Origin: CAKSQL01 sp045649415
GTDB taxonomy: Bacteria > Bacillota > Clostridia > UBA1381
Length of the DNA stretch: 64,000 nt
Reading direction: 5' to 3'
Assembly (NCBI GenBank): GCA_045649415.1
Contig: JAZRPY010000002.1
Span: forward strand, 45,612-109,611
Positions within the stretch are counted from its first letter, which is position 1. Each line of letters begins with the position of its first letter. Positions 8,582 through 16,290 of this stretch are shown here, piece after piece. Below the pieces are notes generated by a model, which saw only the letters and a list, made by a program, of their open reading frames with translations, did no database searches and was not told the DNA's origin. The position numbers and the translations under genes are program-made.

Positions 8582-10294
8582 ATGTCAGACTACAGAGAAA
8601 CTTACGAGAGATGGCTTTCTGCACCACAGGTGGATGATAAGACCAAGGCTGAGCTAAAAGCTCTTGACGAAAAGGAAATTGAGGACAGATTTTATCGTGA
8701 CCTGGAGTTTGGAACTGCAGGAATGCGAGGCGTGCTTGGTGCAGGAACAAACAGGCTTAATATATATAACATCCGTCAGGCAAGTCAGGGTGTGAGTGAA
8801 TATGTAAAAGCTGCAGATGGCTCCGAAAAAGGCGTTTTAATAGGCTATGACACCAGACATTTCTCTCGCATTTTTGCCGAGGAGACTGCATCAACTCTTG
8901 CAGGAAACGGAATCAAGGTTTATTTATTTGATTATGTACATTCAGTTCCTGAGGTATCCTTTGCAATCAGGGAATTGGGATGTGCTGCAGGTGTTATGAT
9001 AACTGCAAGCCACAACCCAAAGGAATATAATGGCTACAAGGTTTATGGTGCAGATGGTGGACAGATGCCACCTGAGGCTGCTGATATAGTTATAAAGGCA
9101 ATTGCCCATACCGATATATTCACAGGCATTAAATATATGCCATTGGAGGAAGCTAAGAAAAATGGCTTGGTCACAATCGTTGGCAAGGATTTGGATGAGA
9201 AGTTTTTAGAAACAATCAAAACTCAGCAATTAAATCCCGATGCAATTTATGATGTTGCCGACACCTTCAAGCTTATCTATACACCATTCCATGGCACAGG
9301 AAGTCGTCCCATCAAGGAAATTTTAAAAAGAATTGGTTTTAAAAATATTATAGTTGTTAAGGAACAAGACACAGAGGATTCGGATTTCCCAACAGTTAAG
9401 TCCCCTAACCCTGAGGACAAGGAAGGCTTTTCACTTGCAATTGAAATTGCAAAGAGGGAAAATGTTGATTTGATCATCGGCACAGACCCTGATTGCGACA
9501 GAGTGGGCGTAGTTGTTCGTGATGCCGAGGGAATATACAGAGTTTTAACAGGCAATCAAACAGGTGCATTGTTGAATGAATATATCCTTGCATCAAAAAA
9601 AGCAAACGGCACTCTACCCAAAAACGGAGCTGTTATTAAAACTATTGTTACAACTGAGCTATCAACTGCCATTTCTAATGCTTATGGCGTAGAAATTATG
9701 AATGTTTTAACAGGCTTCAAGTACATTGGCGAAAAAATGACCGAGTTTGAAAAAACAGGCTCGCACACATATTTATATGGCTTTGAAGAAAGCTATGGTT
9801 GCCTTATCGGCACTCACGCAAGGGATAAAGATGGCGTTGTTGCAACTATGATGATTGCCGAAATGGCTGCATACTACAAAAAGAAGAATATGTCACTTTT
9901 CGAGGCTTTGCAGGCTTTATATCAAAAGTATGGCTACTACATTGAAAGGACCGTTTCCTTCACCATGCCAGGCAAAGACGGAATGGAAAAAATGGCAGAG
10001 CTATTGAAGAATTTAAGAAAGTCACCTATTACAAAGGTAAACTCAATGGACATAATTGCCACAACCGATTATCTTACCCAGACCTCTGATTGTGGCGTTT
10101 CCTTTGAAGGATTCCCAAAATCTGATGTGTTAAAATACAATTTGTCTGACAATAAAACATATTTCATAGTAAGGCCTTCAGGCACAGAACCGAAGATTAA
10201 AGTTTATTTAGGAACAGTGGGCACATCTGTTGAGGATGCAGAAGGTGTTATCGAAAAAACACTATCGGATATTAAAAATCAATTAGGCTTATAA
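8582..10294 (+). CDS. pgcA: Phosphoglucomutase / phosphomannomutase (phospho-sugar mutase)
   Basis: Interconverts hexose 1- and 6-phosphates (alpha-D-phosphohexomutase family), linking glycolysis to nucleotide sugars and cell envelope synthesis. The 570 residues contain all four domain signatures in order: RFYRDLEFGTAGMRG near the N-terminus, the phosphoserine loop ITASHNPKEYNGYK (about 139-152), the Mg-binding loop GTDPDCDRVG (about 300), the sugar-binding GFEESYG (about 400), and the C-terminal phosphate-binding RPSGTEPKIK. The ATG at 8582 follows GAAAGGGTGA. It has its own promoter with an overlapping dyad and its own terminator. Glucose and mannose specificity cannot be told apart from sequence. 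Confidence 0.93.
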   Translation: MSDYRETYERWLSAPQVDDKTKAELKALDEKEIEDRFYRDLEFGTAGMRGVLGAGTNRLNIYNIRQASQGVSEYVKAADGSEKGVLIGYDTRHFSRIFAEETASTLAGNGIKVYLFDYVHSVPEVSFAIRELGCAAGVMITASHNPKEYNGYKVYGADGGQMPPEAADIVIKAIAHTDIFTGIKYMPLEEAKKNGLVTIVGKDLDEKFLETIKTQQLNPDAIYDVADTFKLIYTPFHGTGSRPIKEILKRIGFKNIIVVKEQDTEDSDFPTVKSPNPEDKEGFSLAIEIAKRENVDLIIGTDPDCDRVGVVVRDAEGIYRVLTGNQTGALLNEYILASKKANGTLPKNGAVIKTIVTTELSTAISNAYGVEIMNVLTGFKYIGEKMTEFEKTGSHTYLYGFEESYGCLIGTHARDKDGVVATMMIAEMAAYYKKKNMSLFEALQALYQKYGYYIERTVSFTMPGKDGMEKMAELLKNLRKSPITKVNSMDIIATTDYLTQTSDCGVSFEGFPKSDVLKYNLSDNKTYFIVRPSGTEPKIKVYLGTVGTSVEDAEGVIEKTLSDIKNQLGL

Positions 10295-10302
10295 GAAACT
10301 AA

Positions 10303-10340
10303 AAAAGAGTTGTTTTTCAAAATAGAAAAACAACTCTTTT
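10303..10340. terminator. Bidirectional intrinsic terminator
   Basis: A 16-bp perfect stem AAAAGAGTTGTTTTTC / GAAAAACAACTCTTTT has T tracts on both sides. It serves the convergent mutase gene and the rpsF-ssb-rpsR operon. Confidence 0.92.
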
Positions 10341-10351
10341 GTTTTTTACTA

Positions 10352-10597
10352 TTATTCAGCAACGAATGGCAATAATGCAATTTGTCTTGCTCTTTTGATT
10401 GCTACGGTTAATTGTCTTTGATGCTTTGCACAGTTACCACTAATTCTTCTTGGAACAATCTTTCCACGCTCAGAAACATATCTTCTCAACTTAGCAGTAT
10501 CCTTGTAATCAATTGACTCAACCTTATCTACGCAGAACATACAAACCTTTTTCTTTGTGCGTCTTGCCTTCATTGGTCTTTCTGTCTTTTCAGGCAT
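10352..10597 (-). CDS. rpsR: 30S ribosomal protein S18
   Basis: Small-subunit ribosomal protein that pairs with S6 on 16S rRNA. It has 81 residues; the core DYKDTAKLRRYVSERGKI followed by PRRISGNCAKHQRQL is diagnostic. An N-terminal CxxC (KKVCMFC) with the later Cys gives the zinc-binding-type arrangement seen in some S18 proteins. The ATG at 10597 sits behind AAGGAGG; longer readings upstream are out-of-frame readings of ssb. Last gene of the conserved rpsF-ssb-rpsR operon. Confidence 0.96.
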   Translation of the reverse strand: MPEKTERPMKARRTKKKVCMFCVDKVESIDYKDTAKLRRYVSERGKIVPRRISGNCAKHQRQLTVAIKRARQIALLPFVAE

Positions 10598-10640
10598 TTT
10601 AGTTACCTCCTTATTACAATTCTTATCATCTTTTAATAAA

Positions 10641-11102
10641 TCAGAATGGCAAATCGTCGTCTGCTCCATTATCCATCTGTGCAAAATCCATATCCTCATC
10701 ACCAAAAGGGTCAAAATCTCCCTGTGGTGCTGATGGCTTTTGCTCCTGGAAGCCACCACCAAAACCATTGCCTGATGTTCCCTGCTCCTGCTTAGAGCCT
10801 GTGAAATAAACCTCATCAACAATAACCTCGGTAGCAGTACGCTTCTGACCGTCCTGAGCATCCCAGCTTCTTGTCTGGATACTGCCGGTTAGAGCTATCA
10901 TACTTCCCTTTTTGAAAAATCTGCAGATAAATTCTGCTTGCTGACGCCATGCCACGCAATTGATAAAGTCAACATCCTGTTGACCTTCCTTGGCAAATCT
11001 TCTGTTCACTGCGATTGAAAATCTCAGCACGGAAGTTCCGTTTGAAGTCTGAGTTAATTCAGGATCGCGAACAACTCTGCCCATCAAAATTACCTTGTTC
11101 AT
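10641..11102 (-). CDS. ssb: Single-stranded DNA-binding protein
   Basis: Coats single-stranded DNA in replication and repair and recruits partners through its tail. The 153 residues comprise an N-terminal OB fold (NKVILMGRVVRDPEL, then INCVAWRQQAEFICRFFKKGS), a Gly/Gln-rich linker and the acidic C-terminal tip DDDLPF. An in-frame GTG four codons upstream overlaps the ribosome binding site GGTGGAG, so the ATG at 11102 (MNKVIL) is preferred. It lies between rpsF and rpsR, the usual operon position. Confidence 0.95.
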   Translation of the reverse strand: MNKVILMGRVVRDPELTQTSNGTSVLRFSIAVNRRFAKEGQQDVDFINCVAWRQQAEFICRFFKKGSMIALTGSIQTRSWDAQDGQKRTATEVIVDEVYFTGSKQEQGTSGNGFGGGFQEQKPSAPQGDFDPFGDEDMDFAQMDNGADDDLPF

Positions 11103-11132
11103 AATACACTCCACCTTCTCATTCGGTCGTGA

Positions 11133-11435
11133 TTATTTTTCTTCCTTACGGATTATGATTGCTCTTAGGATATTATCATTGATTTTGAAATTTCTGTCCA
11201 ATTCCTTTGGAAAATCTGCCTCAGCAGTGAAATCAACCAATACATAGTATCCTTCAGTTTTATCATTAATCTCGTAAGCAAGTCTTCTCTTGCCCCACTC
11301 GTCAACTGCATTAACAGTTCCGTTCTTGGCAATCAGGTCTGTGAACTTGGTTTGAACAGCCTTAACTGCTTCTTCCTCCAAACCTGCATCAATGATAAAA
11401 ATTGTTTCATAGCTGTGTAATATTTTTTCAGCCAT
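11133..11435 (-). CDS. rpsF: 30S ribosomal protein S6
   Basis: Small-subunit ribosomal protein that forms a heterodimer with S18. At 100 residues with YETIFIIDAGLEEE near the start, EWGKRRLAYEINDKTEGYYVL in the middle and NILRAIIIRKEEK at the end, it fits the S6 family throughout. The ATG at 11435 follows AAGGAGG at ideal distance. It is first in its operon; a structured leader lies directly upstream. Confidence 0.96.
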   Translation of the reverse strand: MAEKILHSYETIFIIDAGLEEEAVKAVQTKFTDLIAKNGTVNAVDEWGKRRLAYEINDKTEGYYVLVDFTAEADFPKELDRNFKINDNILRAIIIRKEEK

Positions 11436-11443
11436 TTTCTACA

Positions 11444-11486
11444 CCTCCTTATGGACTTATGTCCCGAGAACATCCCTCGGGCAAGG
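11444..11486 (-). promoter_or_regulatory. Structured rpsF leader, possible S6:S18 autoregulation
   Basis: The rpsF 5' UTR contains the hairpin CCCGAG / CTCGGG (around 11462-11481), flanked on the 5' side by CCTT and on the 3' side by the AAGG of the ribosome binding site, so an outer stem could hide the Shine-Dalgarno. A competing small hairpin GGAC-ATAA-GTCC is also possible. Bacterial rpsF leaders are known to bind the S6:S18 complex for feedback control. Whether this one does is inference. Confidence 0.5.
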
Positions 11487-11510
11487 ATTTGCTTATTCAT
11501 AAGCTTTAGT

Positions 11511-11539
11511 ATTTTATCACACATTTATAAGCTTGTCAA
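11511..11539 (-). promoter_or_regulatory. Promoter of rpsF-ssb-rpsR
   Basis: Read on the minus strand: TTGACA (11539-11534), 17 bases, TAAAAT (11516-11511). Transcription would start about 65 bases before the rpsF start codon, leaving room for the structured leader. Confidence 0.8.
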
Positions 11540-11553
11540 GTAAATTTTAGAAT

Positions 11554-12831
11554 TTAATTATTCTTTTTTACTTTACCAATCCCCCAAAATACAACTGCCA
11601 ACAAAATCCCAACTCCAATTGCAATAACCAGGTCAAACAAAACTGTTAAAACGAGGGTTGCCACCATAATGATAATGTCTGCAATCTTCTTTGTTTTTGA
11701 AATTGCAACCACCTTTTTCCATTCACTCATATTATATGCCACCATAAACAGAATAGCTGCAATTGTGGGCATTGGAATCCACTCGGCATATGGCATTAAG
11801 AACAACAAAACAAGCATTAAAACTACTGAATGCACCATTCCTGACACAGGTGTTCTTCCACCATTATTGGCGTTTGCCGCAGTTCTTGCAATTGCACCTG
11901 TAGCAGGTATTCCACCAAACAAAACCGATGCAATATTTCCTGCTCCCTGTGCCACAAGCTCTGCATTTGGGTTGTGCTTTGAGTTCACCATAGTGTCTGC
12001 AACCACGCAGGATAACAGTGACTCAATTGCGGCTAATATTGCAATGGTAAATGCATTGGGGATTGCCGCCACAATGGCTTGTCCTGATATATTGATAGCC
12101 GAAAAATCAACCCTGGGAAGTCCCTTCGGGATTGTGTATAGCTCACCTATTGTGTACACTCCCTCGTCAAGTCCCGGGATAAACTTAACCATTAAAACTC
12201 CCACAATTACTGCTATCAGTGAGGGTGGTACCTTCTTTTCAAATTTTGGATATATAATCAATATTAAAAGGCATACTATACCCACTAACAAGGCTTCCCA
12301 ACAGAATGTGTCTATTGCCTCAACATTCGCCATCAATTTTTCTATTGTTTCAATCGGCTTTACTCCATTTTGGTATGTAAGACCTAAAAAGTCCTTTATC
12401 TGTCCTGCTAAGATTGTGATTGCAATACCTGATGTGAAGCCTGTTGTTATTGTGTGTGGGATATATTTTATCAGATTACCCAATTTGAATATACCCATAA
12501 TCAAAAGCATAATGCCTGCAAGAATTGTGGCGATGAATAAGCCATTCATCCCTTGAGTTGCCACAATGGTTGCCACAGTTGTTGCAAAGGCTGCAGTAGG
12601 CCCTGCAATTTGTATTCTACTTCCACCAAGGAGCGATACAACAAATCCTGCCGCAATAGCAGTATATATTCCACAGGCAGGCTCAACTCCCGATGCCAAC
12701 GCCAGTGCAATTGATAGTGGCAACGCTATGATTGCCACAATAATTCCTGCAACTATGTCCTTTACTGCCTGCTCCCTCGAATACCCCTTTAGGCTCGAAA
12801 AAATTTCTGGTCTTAAATAAAAATTCTTCAC
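11554..12831 (-). CDS. SulP-family anion permease without STAS domain
   Basis: Integral membrane protein of the SulP/SLC26 family, which moves sulfate, bicarbonate or other anions. The family signature LPLSIALALASGVEP (about 37-51) and GGSRIQIAGPTAAF (about 70-83) are clear, and about 10-12 membrane helices fill the protein. It stops at 425 residues, directly after the last helices with a short basic tail, so the cytoplasmic STAS domain usual in roughly 550-residue SulP proteins is missing. Short SulP members exist, so this need not be damage. The start is GTG at 12831 after GGGAAGG. It is monocistronic. The transported anion cannot be predicted. Confidence 0.88.
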   Translation of the reverse strand: MKNFYLRPEIFSSLKGYSREQAVKDIVAGIIVAIIALPLSIALALASGVEPACGIYTAIAAGFVVSLLGGSRIQIAGPTAAFATTVATIVATQGMNGLFIATILAGIMLLIMGIFKLGNLIKYIPHTITTGFTSGIAITILAGQIKDFLGLTYQNGVKPIETIEKLMANVEAIDTFCWEALLVGIVCLLILIIYPKFEKKVPPSLIAVIVGVLMVKFIPGLDEGVYTIGELYTIPKGLPRVDFSAINISGQAIVAAIPNAFTIAILAAIESLLSCVVADTMVNSKHNPNAELVAQGAGNIASVLFGGIPATGAIARTAANANNGGRTPVSGMVHSVVLMLVLLFLMPYAEWIPMPTIAAILFMVAYNMSEWKKVVAISKTKKIADIIIMVATLVLTVLFDLVIAIGVGILLAVVFWGIGKVKKNN

Positions 12832-12936
12832 TTTAGTACCTTCCCCTGTTCTATTATTCCATATAATTATAAGTATTTATCTTGCCTTGTGTCAACCAAT
12901 TATAAAAAGATTGTTTATATACTACAACTAATTACT

Positions 12937-13026
12937 TTAAAACCAAGCAAAAAGAATACATATTCCCTGTCCAAGTCCTGCGTCTGCACCTGTTATAATT
13001 GCAAGTTTTCCTGATGAATTAAACAT
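12937..13026 (-). pseudogene. N-terminal fragment of a short-chain dehydrogenase
   Basis: A 29-codon frame reads MFNSSGKLAIITGADAGLGQ and ends in TAA soon after GI. This is the beta1 strand and Gly-rich cofactor loop of a short-chain dehydrogenase/reductase, closest by eye to the KduD-like group. Nothing of the remaining roughly 220 residues is present. With the terminator and surrounding AT-rich DNA it fills the 340-bp gap between the SulP and malic enzyme genes. An upstream AAGGAG at long spacing survives. It is a relic and is not expected to function. Confidence 0.6.
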
Positions 13027-13090
13027 ATTAGGATTTATTTCTCCTTACTCATATTTTATTACGCTTTTTTCAGAGCTTTTAAGGATAGAT

Positions 13091-13134
13091 AAAAATGAGG
13101 GTATAAAATCAACCGATTTTGTACCCTCATTTTT
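13091..13134 (-). terminator. Intrinsic terminator of the malic enzyme gene
   Basis: A long stem AAAAATGAGGGTA / TACCCTCATTTTT contains an inner helix AAAATC / GATTTT around AACC, with T runs on both strands. It is downstream of the malic enzyme gene on the minus strand. Confidence 0.88.
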
Positions 13135-13174
13135 CTTCAATTCTATATTGCTATGTATATCTCGGGGATATTGA

Positions 13175-14347
13175 TTATATCCTTGCCACCTTAGTATCAA
13201 CTGCCGCCTTTGCAACTGCTAAGGCAACTGCCTTTCCAACTCTTAGGTCAAATGCCTTTGGCAGAATATACTCCTCATTCAATTCCTCAGCCGACACAAG
13301 CTCTGCTATTGCATAGGATGCCGCCATTTTCATTTCCTCATTTATTTCCGACGCTCTCACATCCAATGCACCCCTGAAGATTCCCGGAAATGCAAGAACA
13401 TTATTGATTTGGTTGGGAAAATCTGAACGACCTGTTCCAACTACCCTTGCTCCTGCCGACAATGCCTTGTAGGGCAAAATTTCAGGCACAGGATTCGCCA
13501 TTGGGAACACAATCGAGTCCTTTGCCATTGACTTAATATTTTCCTCCGACACAATGTTTGGTGCAGATACCCCGATAAACACATCTGCTTCACATAGAGC
13601 GTCACTAAGGCTTCCCTTGATTTTTTCAGGGTTTGTTATTTTACTCATTTCTGTGTGGGCAGGGCTTAAATCCTCCATACCCTCACATATAATTCCAAAC
13701 TTATCACAAAGAATTAAATTCTTAACACCCAATCTTAAAAGGTGGTTGGCAATTGCAGTTCCTGCACTGCCTGCACCATTTATAACGAGCTTTATTTCGT
13801 CGATTTTCTTATTAACAACCTTCAAGGCATTTAACAAGGCCGCAGCAACCACAATCGCAGTTCCGTGCTGGTCGTCGTGGAAAACAGGGATGTCGCATAT
13901 TTCCTTTAATCGTCTTTCCACCTCAAAGCAACGAGGTGCAGAAATATCCTCTAAGTTAATACCTCCAAAGCTTCCCGAAATGTTAAAGATAGTTTTAACA
14001 AGCTCATCCACATCCTGAGTTTTAACGCAGATAGGGAATGCGTCAACATCTGCAAATTCCTTGAAAAGTACACACTTTCCCTCCATAACCGGCATACCTG
14101 CCTCAGGACCTATATCCCCGAGTCCTAAAACTGCCGAGCCATCGGTGATAACTGCAACAAGATTCCAACGCCTTGTTAATTCATATGACTTTTCAATATC
14201 GTCCTTGATCACAAGGCAAGGCTCTGCCACACCCGGTGTATATGCAGTTGATAAATCGTTACTGTCCTTTACCTCTACTCTTGACACTACCTCAATTTTG
14301 CCCTTCCAATCATAGTGCTTATTCAATGCAATTTCTTTAATGTCCAT
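13175..14347 (-). CDS. NAD(P)-dependent malic enzyme (decarboxylating)
   Basis: Oxidatively decarboxylates malate to pyruvate and CO2, giving NAD(P)H. The 390 residues match the short bacterial malic enzyme class: AYTPGVAEPC, AVITDGSAVLGLGDIGP, GINLEDISAPRCFEVE, the metal-binding FHDDQHGTA and the Rossmann motif INGAGSAGTAIANHLL near 190-205. No phosphotransacetylase-like C-terminal domain is present. The ATG at 14347 has GAGGAG upstream. Together with lactate dehydrogenase it helps balance pyruvate and redox. NAD or NADP preference cannot be read from sequence. Confidence 0.93.
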   Translation of the reverse strand: MDIKEIALNKHYDWKGKIEVVSRVEVKDSNDLSTAYTPGVAEPCLVIKDDIEKSYELTRRWNLVAVITDGSAVLGLGDIGPEAGMPVMEGKCVLFKEFADVDAFPICVKTQDVDELVKTIFNISGSFGGINLEDISAPRCFEVERRLKEICDIPVFHDDQHGTAIVVAAALLNALKVVNKKIDEIKLVINGAGSAGTAIANHLLRLGVKNLILCDKFGIICEGMEDLSPAHTEMSKITNPEKIKGSLSDALCEADVFIGVSAPNIVSEENIKSMAKDSIVFPMANPVPEILPYKALSAGARVVGTGRSDFPNQINNVLAFPGIFRGALDVRASEINEEMKMAASYAIAELVSAEELNEEYILPKAFDLRVGKAVALAVAKAAVDTKVARI

Positions 14348-14488
14348 TGTTTATGGCTCCTCTCATCTAAGAGTTTATGCATCCATTGTATCACACTCTA
14401 AAATGAATGTCCACAAATATCTGTATATTTAATTAGTTTGTTTTAACACAACAAATATATACAAAACGGATACAACATAAAATAAAAA

Positions 14489-14603
14489 CAAACTCGGCTT
14501 TAGACGAGTTTGCACCTGACTTTTTCCTTATTCACTATTATTTATTACTTTCCAAAAATCTTCGTTCGTTTTTAAGGAAAAGTGAATAGTGAAAAGGTAA
14601 TAA
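14489..14603. repeat. Hairpin and imperfect inverted repeat between malic enzyme and tRNAs
   Basis: CAAACTCG / CGAGTTTG (14489-14511) forms a terminator-like hairpin. Just after it, a segment around 14523-14552 containing CCTTATTCACTATT is repeated inverted around 14572-14603 (GTGAATAGTGAAAAGG), giving an imperfect dyad with small indels. No protein is credible here. The dyad resembles dispersed non-coding repeats, and a loosely similar tract lies near 58304-58335. Confidence 0.5.
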
Positions 14604-14605
14604 GT

Positions 14606-14636
14606 AAAAATCCCCGTTCTTGCGAACGAGGATTTT

Positions 14637-14637
<1 letters not shown>
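14606..14637 (-). terminator. Terminator after the tRNA cluster
   Basis: The stem AAAAATCCCCGTTC / GAACGAGGATTTTT with loop TTGC (one mismatch) directly abuts the CCA end of tRNA-Cys on the minus strand and ends in a T run. Confidence 0.85.
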
Positions 14638-14711
<74 letters not shown>

Positions 14712-14718
14712 AGATAAT

Positions 14719-14747
14719 AAAAGACGCTCTTTTTACAAGCGTCTTTT
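14719..14747 (-). terminator. Hairpin between tRNA-Gly and tRNA-Cys
   Basis: A 10-bp stem AAAAGACGCT / AGCGTCTTTT lies within the tRNA cluster. It may terminate part of the transcripts after tRNA-Gly or serve as a processing signal. Confidence 0.7.
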
Positions 14748-14753
14748 GTTTAA

Positions 14754-14828
14754 TGGAGCGGAAGACGAGATTCGAACTCGCGACGTTCACCTTGGCAAGG
14801 TGACGCTCTACCACTGAGCCACCCCCGC
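14754..14828 (-). tRNA. tRNA-Gly (GCC)
   Basis: Minus-strand cloverleaf with acceptor GCGGGGG / CTTCCGC (G-U pairs), anticodon GCC in CTTGCCAAG, T-loop GAGTTCGAATCTC and encoded CCA. Confidence 0.96.
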
Positions 14829-14831
14829 AGA

Positions 14832-14907
14832 TGGTGCCTTCGGGTGGAATCGAACCGCCGACACAGGGATTTTCAGTCCCTTGCTCTACCGACTGAGCTA
14901 CAAAGGC
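14832..14907 (-). tRNA. tRNA-Phe (GAA)
   Basis: Minus-strand cloverleaf with acceptor GCCTTTG / CGAAGGC, anticodon GAA in CTGAAAA, T-loop CGGTTCGATTCC and encoded CCA. Confidence 0.96.
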
Positions 14908-14923
14908 ATCTCGTCAAAAAAAA

Positions 14924-15000
14924 TGGCGACCCGGATGGGGCTCGAACCCACGACCTCTAGCGTGACAGGCTAGCGTTCTAACCAACTGAACTACCGGGCC
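14924..15000 (-). tRNA. tRNA-Asp (GTC)
   Basis: Minus-strand cloverleaf with acceptor GGCCCGG / CCGGGTC, anticodon GTC in CTGTCAC, T-loop GGGTTCGAGCCC and encoded CCA. Confidence 0.96.
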
Positions 15001-15053
15001 ACATAATTTTGGCAATGATGTCATTGTCACATCATACATCTTAAAAAAGATGA

Positions 15054-15129
15054 TGGTGGGAGTTACAGGGCTCGAACCTGTGACATCCTGCTTGTAAGGC
15101 AGACGCTCTCCCAGCTGAGCTAAACTCCC
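15054..15129 (-). tRNA. tRNA-Val (TAC)
   Basis: Minus-strand cloverleaf with acceptor GGGAGTT / AACTCCC, anticodon TAC in CTTACAA, T-loop AGGTTCGAGCCC and encoded CCA. First gene of the tRNA operon. Confidence 0.96.
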
Positions 15130-15157
15130 ATACACTTAGTGAGTGACAACATAAGAC

Positions 15158-15186
15158 ATTATAACAGATAACATTTTTATTGTCAA
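15158..15186 (-). promoter_or_regulatory. Consensus promoter of the tRNA operon
   Basis: On the minus strand TTGACA (15186-15181), 17 bases and TATAAT (15163-15158) lie 29 bases upstream of tRNA-Val. Both hexamers match consensus exactly, as expected for a strongly expressed stable-RNA operon. Confidence 0.88.
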
Positions 15187-15288
15187 TACTTTTTTAAAAA
15201 TTTTTTAAAAAAAATATCTGTATCGCTTATTTTTGGTAAATGTTTTTAATTTTTCTGCTTATAAATTTTCAGTTTTTGTTCCTTTTAC

Positions 15289-15741
15289 TTAATCATAATA
15301 GCGCACAAGCCTATAATTTTTAACAACATCCAAATATTTTTCTGCCTCTGCCTTTGCTTTTTCAAGCTTTAAACTCCTATAATTTCCACATTCTATCTCA
15401 GATGCACCAAATACTTCACCCTCATGTGCTACTATTTTCTCCAGAATATCCTCTATTATCCCTACACTTTCTTCATCCTCTGCTTTTTTTATCAAAAGAT
15501 AAAAACCTGTCTGGCATCCCATTGGTCCAAAATATATAACCCTGTCTTTGATTTTTGAATTTCTCACATAGGTTGCAAACAAATGCTCAAAGGTGTGCAT
15601 GGTTTCATTATCCATATACTCACCAGCATTTGGTTTTCTTGTTCTTAAATCATATGTGGTTATATCATAATCTATTCTTGCTTTATATATTCCTGGTACA
15701 ATTTTTCTGTGGTCTGCACAAAAGCTTTGAATTTTTTCCAT
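15289..15741 (-). CDS. luxS: S-ribosylhomocysteine lyase LuxS
   Basis: Cleaves S-ribosylhomocysteine to homocysteine and the autoinducer-2 precursor DPD, in the activated methyl cycle. The 150 residues carry the zinc motif HTFEH (about 50-54) continuing LFATYVRN, the GPMGCQTGFYLL stretch with the catalytic Cys (about 75), and ECGNYRSL near the C-terminus with the third zinc ligand Cys. All catalytic residues are present. The ATG at 15741 follows AAGGTA. It stands alone between the tRNA operon and the divergent zinc uptake operon. Confidence 0.95.
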   Translation of the reverse strand: MEKIQSFCADHRKIVPGIYKARIDYDITTYDLRTRKPNAGEYMDNETMHTFEHLFATYVRNSKIKDRVIYFGPMGCQTGFYLLIKKAEDEESVGIIEDILEKIVAHEGEVFGASEIECGNYRSLKLEKAKAEAEKYLDVVKNYRLVRYYD

Positions 15742-15806
15742 TACCTTATTCCCCTTTTTCTCTTTTCTTATATTTTACCACAATCCATATATTTTTCAAT
15801 ATTTTA

Positions 15807-15856
15807 TTGACAATTTTTTAAAATTACCTTATAATAATTTGAGAATAACTCTCAAA
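15807..15856 (+). promoter_or_regulatory. zur-znu promoter with Fur-family operator
   Basis: TTGACA (15807-15812), 17 bases and TATAAT (15830-15835) form a consensus promoter. Starting 3 bases past the -10, the perfect 7-bp dyad TTTGAGA-ATAAC-TCTCAAA (15838-15856) covers the start site. It resembles the Fur/Zur box core TGAGAAT...CTCTCA. Binding here would block transcription of the regulator and the transporter together. Confidence 0.8.
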
Positions 15857-15874
15857 TTGAATGAGGTGAGAAAT

Positions 15875-16285
15875 TTGGCTTCATATAATACTGAGCAAAA
15901 AAGAATACTTGTTGAGTATTTAACAAAGCATAGCGAGGAAAGCTTCACTATTGAGGAGCTTTGCCTTAATATAACAAAGCAAAAATCTTGTGGCTCTTTG
16001 GGAAAAAGCACGATTTACAGGCTCATTCCCGGACTTGTGTCGGACGGGATTGTTAAAAGGTTTCCATCCCCTAACTCAAGGAAGTTTTTATATCAGCTTG
16101 TTTCGGGGAAGGATTGCCCTCATCATCTGCATTTGAAATGCACAGGCTGTGGAAAGCTTTTGCATATGCCTCACTCCCTTTCCCAAGGAGTTATGAGTGA
16201 GATTAAAAGCACCAACGACTTTACTATAGACAGTAGACAAACTATTCTTTTCGGCACCTGTTCCGAATGCAACAAAAAGGAGTAA
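15875..16285 (+). CDS. zur: Fur-family transcriptional regulator, probably Zur
   Basis: Metal-sensing repressor with 136 residues. The N-terminal winged helix contains SLGKSTIYRLIPGLVSDGIVKR (about 45-66, recognition helix). The C-terminal dimerisation region has the metal ligands HHLHLKCTGCGKLLH, with CxxC at about 101-104, and a closing CSEC. TTG at 15875 with GAGGTGAG four bases upstream is the likely start; the longer frame would begin inside the promoter. It lies 5 bp before the zinc-binding lipoprotein gene and shares its operator, which argues for a zinc-responsive Zur. Confidence 0.86.
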   Translation: MASYNTEQKRILVEYLTKHSEESFTIEELCLNITKQKSCGSLGKSTIYRLIPGLVSDGIVKRFPSPNSRKFLYQLVSGKDCPHHLHLKCTGCGKLLHMPHSLSQGVMSEIKSTNDFTIDSRQTILFGTCSECNKKE

Positions 16286-16290
16286 GACGA

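Noticed and set aside
10352..10861. A 169-codon reading frame containing rpsR at its end
   Set aside because: Its first half runs over ssb in another frame. The S18 protein proper starts at 10597 behind AAGGAGG.
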